A model generated the notes under the pieces. That model made no database searches. It was not told the origin of the DNA and worked only from the letters and a program-made list of their open reading frames with translations. 64,000 bases of DNA from an uncultured Porphyromonas sp. Its GTDB lineage: Bacteria > Bacteroidota > Bacteroidia > Bacteroidales > Porphyromonadaceae. Numbering within the stretch: the first letter of the stretch is position 1; each line of letters opens with the position of its first letter. The stretch lies in contig CAJPPK010000003.1 of the NCBI GenBank assembly GCA_905372565.1, forward strand, positions 73,897-137,896, read 5' to 3'. The position numbers were made by a program, and so were the translations under genes. Below, in pieces: positions 26,066-37,913 of the stretch.

Positions 26066-27301
26066 ATGGAAGCCTTCCTTCACTATCTCTGGGCAAGCCG
26101 TCGCTGGGCTCGCCTAGTCCCAACAGGCATGTGGGCAAATCTTCCTATTGAAGTCGTCGATCCTGGACGTCTCAACTATCATGCGGGTCCCGACTTCCTC
26201 GAGGCACAAGTACGGATAGGGGATATTCGCTGGTGTGGCGCCGTCGAGATCCATCGGGTATCAGCCGAGTGGTATCGCCACGGCCATGACCAGGATCCCG
26301 CCTATAGCTCCGTCATCCTCCATGTCGTCGAGGCAGATGATCGTCCGGTGCATTACCCTTCGGGAGAAGGCATGCCTACCTGTCTGCTCGTAGTTCCCGA
26401 AGAGCTACGAGTGCAGGAGCAGGAGCTAGTCAAGTCCATCCATGAGCTTCCTTGTGCTAGGCTCTCCTCTCCATGGAGGGAGGAGAGCCGTAGGCCTTTT
26501 CTCGCCTGTCTCTATCGCCTGCGTCTGAGGAGGAAGGTCGCCCTGCTCCATACCTTGCTTGCCCGTAGTGAGGGAGATTGGGCGCAAGCAGGCTATGCTC
26601 TGCTCCTACGCTACTTAGGCTTTGGACTCAATGGTGACGCCTTCGAGCTTCTTGCCTCATATCTTCCTCTGCATTTACTGGAGAAGCACCGAGATGATCT
26701 AGGCCAGCTAGAAGCCCTACTCCTCGGGACAGCAGGGCTCCTCTCGCTACTCCCCAAGGGCGAGGAACGTGCTCAGCGGGAGGCCGAATATGCCTTCCTC
26801 TCCCACAAGTATGCCCTCAAGCCCCTGCCTGCGGGTACTTGTCGCCGAGCACGTACTCGCCCGACGAACCTCCCCGAGTATCGGCTCCTGCAGCTAGCGA
26901 CCCTGCTGGCAAATACGGATTCTATTCCCGAGCTTCTTCGTTCGACTCTTCCTTTGGATGAATTGGAGGATCGGCTTCGTCATCCGCTTCCCTCACATTG
27001 GCTGGGCGGGAAGTGGCGAGGAGAGGGGATGCTCTCTAGTGCCTCCTGTCTATCCCTCTATGTCAATGCCTTCCTGCCGTATCGGTTAGCCTATGAGGAG
27101 GTTTATACGACGGGAGAGAAACCTCTCGATCCGCTCCTACTCCTAGACTCTCTCCCAGCGGAGGAGAATCGTGTCACTCGTCTCTTTGACCAGATCGGCT
27201 CTCCCCCGCAGTCAGCATGGGAGTCACAGGCCTTGCTGGAGCTTCATGAGCGTTGTTGTCTCAGGGAGGCCTGCTCAGTGTGTCCTCGGCGGGAGGTGTG
27301 A
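26066..27301 (+). CDS. DUF2851 family protein
   Basis: A 411-residue cytoplasmic protein of the DUF2851 family, found in Bacteroidetes/Chlorobi-type genomes. Hallmarks: RLNYHAGPDFLEAQVRIGD then WCGAVEIHRVSAEW (about residues 35-72), HDQDPAYSSVILHVV (about 76-90) and a C-terminal Cys-rich end (CCLREACSVCPRREV). The N-terminal pattern of Asp, Glu and His in GPDF-x-A-x-(V/I) and VEIH hints at a nuclease-like fold, but this is inference. It is 38 bases after the HsdR-N-like gene, so both may be one transcript. Confidence 0.85.
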   Translation: MEAFLHYLWASRRWARLVPTGMWANLPIEVVDPGRLNYHAGPDFLEAQVRIGDIRWCGAVEIHRVSAEWYRHGHDQDPAYSSVILHVVEADDRPVHYPSGEGMPTCLLVVPEELRVQEQELVKSIHELPCARLSSPWREESRRPFLACLYRLRLRRKVALLHTLLARSEGDWAQAGYALLLRYLGFGLNGDAFELLASYLPLHLLEKHRDDLGQLEALLLGTAGLLSLLPKGEERAQREAEYAFLSHKYALKPLPAGTCRRARTRPTNLPEYRLLQLATLLANTDSIPELLRSTLPLDELEDRLRHPLPSHWLGGKWRGEGMLSSASCLSLYVNAFLPYRLAYEEVYTTGEKPLDPLLLLDSLPAEENRVTRLFDQIGSPPQSAWESQALLELHERCCLREACSVCPRREV

Positions 27302-27441
27302 GAGCCCTTTGCTATCCCTTATTATCTCTCGATCTAGTCCTAAGGCGAGGCTCTGCTTCCCCTTAGCAGGTCTTCCTATTCCCTAAGTAGGGGAAGATGA
27401 AATGCGGACTAAATAGGGCTCCCGATGAATACTTTTTGATA
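27302..27441. other. Start of a 401-base gene-free stretch
   Basis: The gap 27302-27702 holds repeat array C1 (27442-27534) and a putative leader for the YeiH-family gene. I see no terminator hairpin of quality after DUF2851 and no small gene. Confidence 0.5.
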
Positions 27442-27534
27442 CCAACTAGTAGGCACTACTGATGCCCCTCGGGTGGCACTACTGTTGCCCCTGGAGAGGC
27501 ACTACTGTTGCCCCTTTGGTGTTACTACTGATGC
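27442..27534. repeat. Array C1: four 23-bp units of ACTACTGTTGCCCC
   Basis: Cores start at 27455, 27478, 27501 and 27524, an exact 23-base period. Units 1 and 4 carry GAT in place of GTT in the core, units 2 and 3 do not. An end motif CCAACTAGTAGG precedes unit 1 (27442-27453). Spacers are 9 bases, and spacer 3 (TTTGGTGTT) has counterparts in arrays C2 and C3. The array ends 168 bases before the YeiH-family start codon. Confidence 0.93.
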
Positions 27535-27702
27535 TAGAGGGAGTACTAGGGGGCAGAAGGGTAGCTTTTGAAGCTAGGTCAACAGCCCTATTTCCCGAGT
27601 TTATTCCAGGTGGATGGAATAAGGCTGTGGGGGAAGGGGAGATTAGGTGAGAAACCGTACCTTTACTTCCCAAAGAAAACAAACACGAATACAACACTAT
27701 AA

Positions 27703-28752
27703 ATGAAAGACTCTACACGTGGTACCTGGCTAGGACTACTCTTTTTGATGGTCTTAGCCTTGGGTATGACCAGCCTTGCCCAGTTGCCTCTTTTCCTTGA
27801 TTTACGCCTTAGCCCACTCGTCCTCGGTGTCGTCTTCGGTATGCTTCTTGCCAATACCTTGCGGCCTCACTTCCCGAGAGACTGGGATGCGAGCTTTAGG
27901 ATCGCAGGGAAGCAGTTCCTGCGAGCCGGTATCGTCTTCTATGGCTTCCGTATCACACTAGATACGCTATTTCAGGTCGGGATCGAAGCAATCATCATCG
28001 ACTGCTGTATCGTCTTCGGTACACTTATTCTTGGGAATTACCTTGGACGTTTTCTGGGCTTGGATCGGGATGAGCGACTCTTGATCTCCTCGGGGAGTGC
28101 TATCTGTGGAGCGGCTGCCGTCCTAGCTACCGAGCCGGTGCTCAAGGCCAAGTCGCATAAGACCGTCATCGCCGTGGCCACGGTGGTGCTCTTCGGGACG
28201 CTGTCGATGTTCCTCTACCCCGTGCTCTATCGTACGGGGATGCTCTCCGCCCTCTCGGAGCGAGGGATCGGGATCTATACGGGAGCTACGATCCACGAAG
28301 TAGCTCACGTCGTCGGTGCAGGGGCGGCGATGGGGGGAGAGCTAGCGAGTACAGCGACGATCACGAAGATGATACGTGTGATCCTCCTAGCTCCGATGCT
28401 CCTAGGACTAAGCTATTGGGTGCGTCCTCGTGGGCAAGTCAGCAAGAATGCTTCCACCCAAGGGAAGATCCAAGTGCCTTGGTTTGCTTTCTATTTTGTG
28501 GGGGTAGTCCTCTTGCACTCGGTGCTCTTCCGACTCTCAGCGAGGCAGGGATGGAGTGAGACCTATCAGCGGATCACGGAGACTATCCAGTGGCTGGATA
28601 ATCTAGCCTTGACGATGGCGATGATGGCTATCGGGCTAGACGCTACGTTTGCGAAGTTCAAGCAGTCGGGAGCGAAGCCTTTCCTGCTTGCCCTTGGGCT
28701 CTATGTATGGCTGATCGTCGGAGGCTATGCGCTGACCTATTTACTCGTCTGA
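27703..28752 (+). CDS. YeiH/PF03601-family membrane transporter (putative sulfate exporter)
   Basis: A 349-residue polytopic inner-membrane protein with about ten hydrophobic segments. Family landmarks: LSPLVLGVVFGMLLANTL near residue 36, LRAGIVFYGFRITLD, LISSGSAICGAAAVLATEPV (about 128-147), GIYTGATIHEVAHVVGAG (about 188-205) and a C-terminal MAMMAIGLDATFAKF. These match the YeiH family, often annotated as putative sulfate exporters on thin evidence. Monocistronic; a strong bidirectional terminator separates it from convergent secA. Confidence 0.9.
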   Translation: MKDSTRGTWLGLLFLMVLALGMTSLAQLPLFLDLRLSPLVLGVVFGMLLANTLRPHFPRDWDASFRIAGKQFLRAGIVFYGFRITLDTLFQVGIEAIIIDCCIVFGTLILGNYLGRFLGLDRDERLLISSGSAICGAAAVLATEPVLKAKSHKTVIAVATVVLFGTLSMFLYPVLYRTGMLSALSERGIGIYTGATIHEVAHVVGAGAAMGGELASTATITKMIRVILLAPMLLGLSYWVRPRGQVSKNASTQGKIQVPWFAFYFVGVVLLHSVLFRLSARQGWSETYQRITETIQWLDNLALTMAMMAIGLDATFAKFKQSGAKPFLLALGLYVWLIVGGYALTYLLV

Positions 28753-28767
28753 TCGCTCCCTAGTGAT

Positions 28768-28816
28768 AAACGAATTCGCCCCTGACCTCAATGAGATCAG
28801 GGGCGAATTCGTTTTT
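28768..28816. terminator. Bidirectional terminator between yeiH-like gene and secA
   Basis: An 18-bp perfect stem (28768-28785 with 28797-28814) with T-rich flanks on both strands serves both convergent genes. Confidence 0.92.
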
Positions 28817-28830
28817 ATAGGTTGGATGCT

Positions 28831-32061
<3,231 letters not shown>

Positions 32062-32189
32062 TATGCTTGTATTATTCTTTGATTTGATGGAGGATGTCGG
32101 TGGCAAGCGGGCTACTTGGTCCGTAAGTTACCACCAGGGCTTATCTCTACTGCGGCTAAGGTCAAGCTCTTCTTGGGCTAACCTTGCTC

Positions 32190-33782
32190 TTAACGAACCG
32201 CATTTGGTGGACGGATGTGGAAGATACGGGAGATGGCCTTGACCAAGTCCGGTGCTTCCACGAGAGGATAGTCCTGCTCCTTGGCCGAGATACCTGCCCC
32301 GAAGAGGATGCAGGGGCTATCGATAGCCGTGGAGATGAGCTGTAGGTTCGGATTATCGGTAGGCTCCTCGACCGTCCAGCCAGGGATGAGCGTCCAGTAG
32401 ACGTCTGCTAGGTAGCGGTTGTGTACGGAGCGTCGTAGGCGAAGGGCTTCGTCGCTGAGGGAGCTCTGTGTGATGAGTCGCTCTCCTGTGACTGCCATAC
32501 CTATGCCTTCCATCTCTTCGAGGAAGGAGGCCGAGCGCTGCTGTAGCTCGGAGAGGCTGATGCGCTTGCTTTCGGCGAGCTTCTTATTCAGGATCAGTCG
32601 CCCATCTTGGAGATGCTCGACCCAGCTCCCCTGACCGTAAAGGGCGGAGAGGAAGAGGTTAAGCAGGGCGCTGGCCTTCTTGGTGCTGAACTGTCCGTAG
32701 CGATCCTCTGCCCCCTTGAAGTTCGGGCGCTGGTAGTGGCTATAGCCTGTACCTGTGAGTGCCACGAGGTAGCCGTTACGACCGAACTTCTGATCTAGTA
32801 CCTTCAGTAGGCTGTGGATATTCTGATCTAGTCGGACGTAGGCATCGACCTCCTCGCCTGTAAGTTCGCTACTCGTGCCACGGGGGCGTACATCGAGGCT
32901 GTAGCCGAGGGCAAGCATCCCAAGGGCCTTACTCTCGGTATATCCTCCCGCCTCGAGCAGACGTAGGGCGAGGGTCGTGACCTCTTCGTTGGCTAGGGCA
33001 CTACGCTTAAATTCTCCAGCCTGGAAGCCTTGGTAGCGGTGACTGAAGCGCTGACTCCAGTCGCTCCAGGAGCGCTGTGGTGTGGAGTAGCTCTTCTGTG
33101 GTGTCCAGAGCATCTGCCCTGCGACTAAGCGTTTGTTGGGTCCCTCTGCGGAGCGGTTGTACGCTTCGATGGCCTTAGGCATCGCTTCGTAGTAGCTGGA
33201 GGAAGCCCAAGATCCTATTTTATCATCTAGCCAGAATGCGCCATTGCCAAACCATCCTGCCGAAGTAATCGCTACCTCTGCTGAGGGCGCTACGGCATAG
33301 ACTAGGCTGGCTCCTCCTGAAGCCTCTTTGAGTCGGTCACCAAGGGTGTTGACCTGAAGCGCCTTAGGAGAGAAGGTGTCTCGTGAATAGTGCCCTAGGA
33401 CTTGACTGTCGTGGAAGATACTACGACGCTGCTGGAGCTTGCTGTCCCAGATCGTGGGACGCTCGATGCCATGGATCTGAGGATAAGCTCCAGTATGAAG
33501 TGTCGCTACCGATGAGGCACGATTGAGCTCTACCAGCGGGAAGGAGAGATGGCGCTCATAGCGACCATCCGTGATCATGCGGTTGATCCCGTCACTGACG
33601 AATAGCGGACGGAGCTGCTCGAGGTAGTCTGCTCGTAGGTCTTCGACGGTGATGTAGACGATGATGCGGGGGAGCTCACTAGCTAGGGCTGGTTGCTGAA
33701 GAGCGACAAGGGCTAGCAGGGAGGTCAGTAGGTAGCGCATACTGCGTCCTTCGAGGGTGTGTTTGGTCTTCTTAGGGCGCAT
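32190..33782 (-). CDS. Secreted alkaline-phosphatase-superfamily protein, probable pseudoenzyme
   Basis: A 530-residue periplasmic protein with a signal peptide; an internal ATG (MRYLLTSLLALVALQQPALA, residue 15) is the likelier start. The fold signature of type I phosphodiesterase/PafA-like enzymes is visible: VYITVEDLRADYLEQLRPLF at the N terminus, ASSVATLHTGAYPQIHGIE, then YSLDVRPRG and YLVALTGTGYSHYQ. Compared from memory with PafA, the first metal-ligand Asp is Glu, the nucleophile position seems to be Ala, the D-x-x-x-H pair is DVRPR, and the ADHG motif is TGTG. Most metal ligands are therefore missing. The gene overlaps the DUF4105 gene by 11 bases, so the two are translationally coupled. 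Confidence 0.82.
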   Translation of the reverse strand: MRPKKTKHTLEGRSMRYLLTSLLALVALQQPALASELPRIIVYITVEDLRADYLEQLRPLFVSDGINRMITDGRYERHLSFPLVELNRASSVATLHTGAYPQIHGIERPTIWDSKLQQRRSIFHDSQVLGHYSRDTFSPKALQVNTLGDRLKEASGGASLVYAVAPSAEVAITSAGWFGNGAFWLDDKIGSWASSSYYEAMPKAIEAYNRSAEGPNKRLVAGQMLWTPQKSYSTPQRSWSDWSQRFSHRYQGFQAGEFKRSALANEEVTTLALRLLEAGGYTESKALGMLALGYSLDVRPRGTSSELTGEEVDAYVRLDQNIHSLLKVLDQKFGRNGYLVALTGTGYSHYQRPNFKGAEDRYGQFSTKKASALLNLFLSALYGQGSWVEHLQDGRLILNKKLAESKRISLSELQQRSASFLEEMEGIGMAVTGERLITQSSLSDEALRLRRSVHNRYLADVYWTLIPGWTVEEPTDNPNLQLISTAIDSPCILFGAGISAKEQDYPLVEAPDLVKAISRIFHIRPPNAVR

Positions 33783-35106
33783 GATGTAGGGTGTGATCCT
33801 TGCCTGTCTGCTTGATCTGTCCTATCTGCAAGAGAAGGAGGCTAAGGGCGATGAGATAGACACTCGGATTGATCCCCTGCCCCTGTGTGAGGGCAATGAT
33901 GGGGAAGAGGATAAGTGCTACGATATAGAGGTAATGCAAGGCTCGGCGAAGGGCGATCGTGCGTCTGCCGAAGAGAGCCAAGATAGGGAGCAGTAGGTAG
34001 CCGGGATGTAGGACGAGGAGATTCCAGTTCGTCGTGATCATCGGATGCTCCGAGATGAAGACGAGGAAGAAGAGCAGAGCTCCCGCTAATCCTGCACCGA
34101 CGAAGACGATACTCTCTAGGAGGAGAGGAAGATGCTTGCCTCTCCAGCGTGCATAGGCAACAAATGCTGAAAGGAGTGCCAGGAGACCAAAGAGGGTGAG
34201 GGGGTGGGTGATCCAGAGCGATTTGTCCTTGATCGGTTGGCTCTGTCCATAGACCTCCGTTCGCTCCACAAGATTGATCCACTGATCCTGATGCTCTCCT
34301 CTTAACCCGTAGTGTAGGTGGGAGAGGAGTACTGTGGCATCGGTGGGAATGAAGAAGCGATCACGCAGGCTGAGCGGTGCGTCGAGCTGTGTCCCCATAG
34401 CGAGGTCAGTACCGAGCACGAGCCAGGGAGAGGAGGCTTCGAGCCGGTTGATCACTTCACGCCAAGTCTTGGGCATGAGGACGGAGTCCATAGCCTTGCT
34501 CTGCCCGACGAGAACGAGTGTATCGCTCCCAGCGCTACCACCCTGAGCTGCCAGTAGGGTCGCTAGGTAGAGGTCAAGGGGACGGGTGCTACAGTTGTTG
34601 CGGAAGGCATTGTAGCGGTAGACCTGATGGGCAGGCTGGATGTTCTCTAGGAGCTTTCGCCAGAGGTCTGCTCGCTGGAGGCTATCTGTCTTAAGGATGG
34701 ACTCGTGTACCGCCCCATGGCGGAGATATTCCTCGAAGTAATCCGCCGTGGCCATAGGTGCCACGATGTAGTCTGTCTTCCCCTGAATGAAGCGCCAAGT
34801 AAAGTCTCCAGAGAAGTCAAAAAGGCCATAGTTGAAGGTCACGTCAATCCCCTGCTCGGGATCTTGTACACGTAGACCAGCATGACCGTAGAGGGTATAG
34901 GAGGCCTCTCCATGTGGATCGGAGGCGAGGAAGCTCACGACGGAGCTTCCCGAGAGCTGTGTAGGGAGTCCGTAGGTGGGGTCCGTCGTCTGTCCGAAGG
35001 TCACTTGCCCTCCTACGAGGATACAAAGAAGTACCAGCACCGCACGTAGGCCGTGGCGCTGGTTCAGATGAAGGAGGGAAAGAAGTCGACGACTCAGTAG
35101 ATACAT
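33772..35106 (-). CDS. DUF4105 membrane protein
   Basis: A 444-residue envelope protein: signal peptide (about 1-38), DUF4105 domain (about 55-210) with YTLYGHAGLRVQDPEQGID, FNYGLFDFSGDF and FRNNCSTRPLDLYLATLL, then five or so hydrophobic segments from about residue 300 to 435. The conserved His (YGHA) and Cys (NNCSTR) resemble a papain-like/NlpC-type pair, so a thiol hydrolase is possible but unproven. It is co-transcribed with the AP-superfamily protein. A TATCTTTG -7 box lies 20 bases upstream and repeat array B2 108 bases upstream. Confidence 0.87.
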   Translation of the reverse strand: MYLLSRRLLSLLHLNQRHGLRAVLVLLCILVGGQVTFGQTTDPTYGLPTQLSGSSVVSFLASDPHGEASYTLYGHAGLRVQDPEQGIDVTFNYGLFDFSGDFTWRFIQGKTDYIVAPMATADYFEEYLRHGAVHESILKTDSLQRADLWRKLLENIQPAHQVYRYNAFRNNCSTRPLDLYLATLLAAQGGSAGSDTLVLVGQSKAMDSVLMPKTWREVINRLEASSPWLVLGTDLAMGTQLDAPLSLRDRFFIPTDATVLLSHLHYGLRGEHQDQWINLVERTEVYGQSQPIKDKSLWITHPLTLFGLLALLSAFVAYARWRGKHLPLLLESIVFVGAGLAGALLFFLVFISEHPMITTNWNLLVLHPGYLLLPILALFGRRTIALRRALHYLYIVALILFPIIALTQGQGINPSVYLIALSLLLLQIGQIKQTGKDHTLHHAP

Positions 35107-35125
35107 CTATACCTTATTATACTAG

Positions 35126-35133
35126 CAAAGATA
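35126..35133 (-). promoter_or_regulatory. -7 box for the DUF4105 operon
   Basis: TATCTTTG on the minus strand, only 20 bases before the start codon, implying a very short leader. A -33 TTG is not at the usual spacing. Confidence 0.45.
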
Positions 35134-35213
35134 CGAAAAGTAAGTCAAGCCTATCGAATAGAGCTACATCTACGTGCTTCAGAGGACGGTGAGTGCTGCT
35201 ACCCCAGATCACA

Positions 35214-35295
35214 ATATACCCAATCGAAGCATTACAATATACCCAACCGATGGACTGCTATATACGTAACCATGACATCACTATATACCTAATCG
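35214..35295. repeat. Array B2: four 23-bp units of ATATACCCAAYCG-type core
   Basis: Cores start at 35214, 35237, 35260 and 35283, an exact 23-base period. Sequences drift: ATATACCCAATCG, ATATACCCAACCG, ATATACGTAACCA and ATATACCTAATCG. The third links the CCC-type cores of B1 with the CGT-type cores of B3. The 10-base spacers all differ. It lies 107 bases upstream of the DUF4105 start, in reverse orientation relative to that gene. Confidence 0.92.
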
Positions 35296-35391
35296 TCGGC
35301 TCGTGTCGGTCGGGGCTGATCGCTCCCTCGATGAGAGACGATAGGGGAGGATTAGGAGGCCATCGAGGGATGCTCCCTCTGTCATCTGTAT

Positions 35392-35439
35392 AAAATGATC
35401 ATGGCTTACCCATCGGAGGATGGGTAAGCCATGATCATT
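35392..35439 (-). terminator. Terminator of the lptF/G-to-coiled-coil operon
   Basis: A perfect 21-bp stem (35394-35414 with 35419-35439) followed by TTTTA on the minus strand, 57 bases beyond the coiled-coil gene stop. Confidence 0.88.
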
Positions 35440-35495
35440 AGTATGCTAGGTCGTGCGGAGCCCGATCGGGGCTGGAGCGCTAGAGGTGTTGGTTT

Positions 35496-36401
35496 TTAGA
35501 GTGCGAAGGAGGCCGACCCGATCTGGTTGCCGTCTGCGAATATCTTCACTCGGTAGGTACCACTCTGTAGACTCTCTTCGACAGGCCAGTACATGGTCAC
35601 AGGGGTATCCTCTCCGTTGTACTCGATCTCACGGCGGATGGAGTAGGGGATCTGTTTGCCCTCGAAGGCGAAGGTACCCGAAGAGGCCTTGGTGAGTAGC
35701 TCATCGTTGGGCTGCGTGATACGGATGTAGAAGGTCTTCTCGCCTACACTGGCCGTGACATTCTTAGCGATGAAGAAGTGAATCTGGATATTGACCGTCT
35801 TCTCGAGCTTCTTACTTGGCTTACCTCGTTTGTCAAGTGGGGTGATCACGATGCGTGTCGCATCGAGCTTGGCAGCTAGCTTCACTCGGTCGGTGAGGTG
35901 TGCCTTCTCCGTAGAGAGCTGTTGGGCTTCATTGGAGGCACGCTCATAGTTAGCACGTACTTCGGAGTTCTCTTGACGTAGCTGGGCATTGGTGCGCTGA
36001 AGGGAGTCGATCTGCCCGACATAGCTCTTGAGCACGGAGCGTAGGGTCGAGACCTCCTTGGTCAGCTGACTGATACGCTGGGCACTGGTCGCTTTGCTTT
36101 GCTTGAGCTCCTTCTGTAGTTGCTCGACTTTGGATCGCTCGGCGAGGAGCTGAGAGATCAGCGAGTCGGTCGCTAGCGATACCTTCTGCTCTCCGAGACC
36201 ACCAGCGAGCTTCTGATACTGGATGTCATACTCGGAGGCGAGCTTCTCGAGCTCCTCCTGCATGAGCTCCTTCTGCTGGTTCGTGAAGATCTCTTTCTCC
36301 TCCTGGAGCTGAGCACGCTCGTTGTTGAGGACGTAGTAGAACCCGATGATAAGTGCCACGATGATGGCTATAGCAGCCAGGATGACATGCTTGACTTTCA
36401 T
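35496..36401 (-). CDS. Inner-membrane-anchored coiled-coil protein, function unknown
   Basis: A 301-residue protein that I do not assign to a named family. One N-terminal transmembrane helix (about residues 5-25), then a long coiled coil (about 28-185) with repeating charged heptads, and a C-terminal beta-rich domain (about 190-301; ITPLDKRGKPSKKLEKTVNI, FYIRITQPNDELL, SGTYRVKIFADG). The end looks like an immunoglobulin-like or sensory beta-sandwich domain. It is last in the seven-gene operon, 16 bases after the DUF3256 gene. A scaffold or envelope role is only a guess. Confidence 0.85.
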   Translation of the reverse strand: MKVKHVILAAIAIIVALIIGFYYVLNNERAQLQEEKEIFTNQQKELMQEELEKLASEYDIQYQKLAGGLGEQKVSLATDSLISQLLAERSKVEQLQKELKQSKATSAQRISQLTKEVSTLRSVLKSYVGQIDSLQRTNAQLRQENSEVRANYERASNEAQQLSTEKAHLTDRVKLAAKLDATRIVITPLDKRGKPSKKLEKTVNIQIHFFIAKNVTASVGEKTFYIRITQPNDELLTKASSGTFAFEGKQIPYSIRREIEYNGEDTPVTMYWPVEESLQSGTYRVKIFADGNQIGSASFAL

Positions 36402-36417
36402 AGATGATAGAGGCAGT

Positions 36418-37080
36418 TTACTTGATAGCGGTGAGTGAGAAAGCCGAACCCGTCCAGCGATAGGTCAGGGTCGGTAGCAAGGTAAGGAGCTGCATCAGCT
36501 CTGTGCTCTGGCGGTCTTCTTCGGAGAGTAGCACGGAGGGACGGATGAGTAGGATCGGTTCATCTCCCACCTGCCAGCTCATCTCATAGTGGAGAGGATA
36601 GAGTAGCTCGCGCAGGCGCCCACATGCCCAGATAGAGGAGAGCTTCATCGAGCTGATGAAGTCCTTAGCCTCGGGGAGAGTGAGTAGTGGACTCCTTGTT
36701 TGGAGAGGTCGCCCATCCTTGTCAAAGAAGGATAGCCGAGCATCTGTCTGGGGGGCTGATACCGTCTCGATGACAGCTGATAGACTATTCCCTCCGAGTA
36801 GCGGTAGTAGACGGAGCTCCCAGCGCCCTACCTCACTGGTCTGTAAGGTAAGTCCCTGCGGAGAGAAGCTCAGGAGCTTGACCCCTAGATCCAGCTCAAG
36901 GGGGGCTTGGGTAGAGTCTTGCTCTAGATGATGGAGGATCTTGCCTCGGAGCTCGGCATCGAGTACATCACATACAGCGAAGGCTTCACGTAGGGGAGCG
37001 AGCTTCGATGACTGTGCCGAGGCTAGGATCGTACTCCCCAGTAAGAGCGCTAGGCAGGTAAGCTGACGGAAGAATTTCAT
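36418..37080 (-). CDS. DUF3256 family secreted protein
   Basis: A 220-residue secreted protein if started at ATG 37080 (MKFFRQLTCLALLLGSTILASAQ), which gives a standard signal peptide. The longer reading from 37134 would overlap kdsA. The layout (AEL-x-GKIL near the N terminus, a beta-rich core, EAKDFISS and a C-terminal LLPTLTYRWTGSAF) matches DUF3256, a Bacteroidales family of unknown function. It lies 16 bases after kdsA and 16 before the coiled-coil gene. Confidence 0.75.
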   Translation of the reverse strand: MKFFRQLTCLALLLGSTILASAQSSKLAPLREAFAVCDVLDAELRGKILHHLEQDSTQAPLELDLGVKLLSFSPQGLTLQTSEVGRWELRLLPLLGGNSLSAVIETVSAPQTDARLSFFDKDGRPLQTRSPLLTLPEAKDFISSMKLSSIWACGRLRELLYPLHYEMSWQVGDEPILLIRPSVLLSEEDRQSTELMQLLTLLPTLTYRWTGSAFSLTAIK

Positions 37081-37096
37081 CAAGAGAATAGGAAGC

Positions 37097-37900
37097 TTAG
37101 AGCGTAGCTGCACGTAGACGAACGAGGCGCTCAAGGAGCCCTTCGAATAGATCTAAAGGCAACATATTGGCACCATCGCTCTTGGCTATGCTAGGATTGG
37201 GGTGGGTCTCGAAGAATAGACCATCTGCACCGACAGCAACAGCTGCTTTGGCGATGGTCTCAATGAGCGCAGGCTTCCCTCCCGTGACTCCCGATGCCTG
37301 GTTCGGACGCTGTAGCGAGTGTGTCACATCCATGACGACAGGGAAGCCTGTAGAGCGCATCGCAGGGATGTTCGTGAAGTCCACGACGAGGTCAGAGTAG
37401 CCGAAGCTATTCCCTCGCTCGGTGAGGATGACTTGGTCATTCCCACACTCCGTGACCTTATTGGCCGCATGCTCCATCCCCGAGGCAGAGAGGAATTGTC
37501 CCTTCTTGATGTTGACCATCTTACCCGTGCGAGCAGCTGCAGCGATGAGATCCGTCTGACGGCAGAGGAAGGCGGGGATCTGTAGGACATCGACGTATTC
37601 GGCGGCCATAGCGGCCTCCTGTGTCTCATGAATATCCGTCACGACTGGGATGTCGAAGGTCTCACGTACCTTGCGAAGGATCTTCAGTGCCTTTTCGTCC
37701 CCAATGCCGGTGAAGCTATCGACACGTGAGCGGTTCGCCTTGCGATAAGAGCCCTTGAAGATATAGGGGATGCCTAGGCGCTGAGTGATCTCTACGATGC
37801 GCTCAGCGATGAGTAGCGGAGTCGTTTCATCCTCGATAGCGCATGGACCGGCCATGAGGAAGAAGTTCGGCGTAGCCGTGAGGTCTTTATACTGAATCAT
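37097..37900 (-). CDS. kdsA: KdsA, 3-deoxy-8-phosphooctulonate synthase
   Basis: A 267-residue cytoplasmic enzyme condensing PEP with arabinose 5-phosphate to Kdo 8-phosphate for the LPS core. Motifs: FFLMAGPCAIED near the N terminus, YIFKGSYRKANRSR, PVVTDIHE, LQIPAFLCRQTDL, NIKKGQFLS and DGLFFETHPNPS. AGPC-x-IE carries the Cys seen in metal-dependent KdsA enzymes, but I cannot decide the metal class from this alone. Thirteen bases after miaA. Confidence 0.96.
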   Translation of the reverse strand: MIQYKDLTATPNFFLMAGPCAIEDETTPLLIAERIVEITQRLGIPYIFKGSYRKANRSRVDSFTGIGDEKALKILRKVRETFDIPVVTDIHETQEAAMAAEYVDVLQIPAFLCRQTDLIAAAARTGKMVNIKKGQFLSASGMEHAANKVTECGNDQVILTERGNSFGYSDLVVDFTNIPAMRSTGFPVVMDVTHSLQRPNQASGVTGGKPALIETIAKAAVAVGADGLFFETHPNPSIAKSDGANMLPLDLFEGLLERLVRLRAATL

Positions 37901-37913
37901 AGGGTAAGCGGTG

